Origin: Prolixibacteraceae bacterium UBA5740
GTDB taxonomy: Bacteria > Bacteroidota > Bacteroidia > Bacteroidales > Prolixibacteraceae
Direction of reading: 5' to 3'
DNA length: 18,329 nt
NCBI GenBank assembly: GCA_002419285.1
Contig: DIFU01000141.1
Span: 2,515-20,843 of the forward strand
Both the position numbers and the translations under genes were made by a program. A model generated the notes under the pieces. That model did no database searches and was not told the origin of the DNA. It was given only the letters and a program-made list of their open reading frames with translations. Positions within the stretch are counted from its first letter, which is position 1. Every line of letters starts with the position of its first letter. This document shows positions 17,806 through 18,329 of this stretch, in pieces.

Positions 17806-18329
17806 ATGAAGGCAGATAAAACAATAAAAGCAGGTGACCAACTACAGGTACCCAACTACCCGCTGATCCCATTTATTGAAGGAGATGGCATCGGGAAAGA
17901 CATCATGGGGCCTTCACAAAGGGTGATTGATGCTGCCGTCATGAAGTCGTATGGCGACTCCCGGAAAATAGAATGGAAGGAAGTCCTGGCAGGTGAAAAA
18001 GCCTATCTTCAAACCGGCCAATGGCTCCCCGAAGAAACCATTGAAGCTTTCCGGGAATACCTGATAGGCATCAAAGGCCCTTTGGCAACGCCAGTGGGTG
18101 GTGGAATCAGGTCACTCAATGTGGCACTTCGCCAAACGCTAGACTTGTTTGTCTGCCTGCGTCCGGTGCGATGGTTTAAGGGAGTCCCCTCCCCCGTCAG
18201 ATATCCACACCTGGTCGACATGCACATTTTCAGGGAAAACACTGAAGACATCTATGCTGGCATTGAATTCATGACCGGAAGTCCGGAAGCAGAAAAACTC
18301 ATGAAGTTTATGCAGAACGAGCTGGGAAT
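17806..18329 (+). CDS. icd: Isocitrate dehydrogenase, E. coli Icd type (subfamily I), 3' end outside window
   Basis: The first 174 codons are present and the frame stays open to the window edge, against a usual ~416 residues. It aligns with E. coli Icd at a constant offset of about ten residues: VPNYPLIPFIEGDGIG at the N-terminus, IKGPLATPVGGGIRSLNVALRQ (89-110), CLRPVRWF (117-124) and IFRENTEDIYAGIE (141-154). Substrate-site equivalents are Ser103 (E. coli Ser113, the AceK phosphorylation site), Asn105, Arg109, Arg119, Arg143 and Tyr150. The cofactor-specificity residues lie beyond the window, so NADP versus NAD use cannot be decided. The start ATG at 17806 is fixed by an in-frame TAA at 17794-17796. 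An AGGAG at ~17768-17772 is too far upstream to act as its ribosome site. It is probably in the aconitase operon. Confidence 0.93.
   Translation, partial: MKADKTIKAGDQLQVPNYPLIPFIEGDGIGKDIMGPSQRVIDAAVMKSYGDSRKIEWKEVLAGEKAYLQTGQWLPEETIEAFREYLIGIKGPLATPVGGGIRSLNVALRQTLDLFVCLRPVRWFKGVPSPVRYPHLVDMHIFRENTEDIYAGIEFMTGSPEAEKLMKFMQNELG

Noticed and set aside
1..18329. Mobile elements, CRISPR arrays, tRNA or rRNA genes, toxin-antitoxin or defence genes
   Set aside because: Looked for on both strands; no transposase or integrase, regularly spaced repeats, cloverleaf or rRNA-like segment was found.

Overview
The window looks like a chromosomal segment from a member of the Bacteroidota. The main evidence is a SusC/SusD outer-membrane pair with its own ECF sigma/FecR switch, surface lipoproteins of Bacteroidetes-type domain families, A/T-rich translation starts without clear Shine-Dalgarno sequences, and a mitochondrial-type aconitase next to a eukaryotic-type isocitrate dehydrogenase. 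I see no insertion sequence, integrase, CRISPR array, tRNA or rRNA. The content looks like ordinary chromosome plus one glycan-uptake locus.

Layout. (1) 3-1010 (+): the C-terminal half of the recG helicase, cut by the left edge. A probable bidirectional terminator at 1030-1057 separates it from the convergent locus. (2) 1085-11878 (-): a SusCD-type locus, transcribed right to left as ECF sigma factor, FecR-type anti-sigma factor, SusC-like TonB-dependent transporter with a signalling STN domain, SusD-like lipoprotein, DUF4959/DUF5126/DUF5000 lipoprotein and DUF4998 lipoprotein. No glycoside hydrolase, lyase, sulfatase or peptidase gene lies in the locus, which ends at recG. A terminator-like hairpin lies between the anti-sigma gene and susC. 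Two inverted repeats lie in the long gap between sigma and anti-sigma genes. (3) 12062-13846 (-): a 594-residue protein with nitronate-monooxygenase-like (FMN TIM-barrel) signatures, a large helical insertion and several cysteines. Its function is not established. (4) 13847-14256: an A/T-rich divergent intergenic region. (5) 14257-18329 (+): an oxidative-TCA operon of aconitase, eukaryotic-type (subfamily II) NADP isocitrate dehydrogenase and the first 174 codons of an E. coli-type (subfamily I) isocitrate dehydrogenase.

How the genes work together. In the SusCD locus, ligand import by the SusC-like protein is expected to signal through its periplasmic STN domain to the FecR-like anti-sigma factor. 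That would release the sigma factor to activate susC and the genes after it. SusD and the two lipoproteins would capture ligand at the cell surface. In the TCA operon, aconitase makes isocitrate, and two unrelated isocitrate dehydrogenases encoded side by side can oxidise it to 2-oxoglutarate.

The most unusual points are the tandem non-homologous isocitrate dehydrogenases, the uncharacterised barrel protein and the enzyme-free SusCD locus with its structured regulatory gaps. I do not see clear evidence of a wholly new system such as a defence island.
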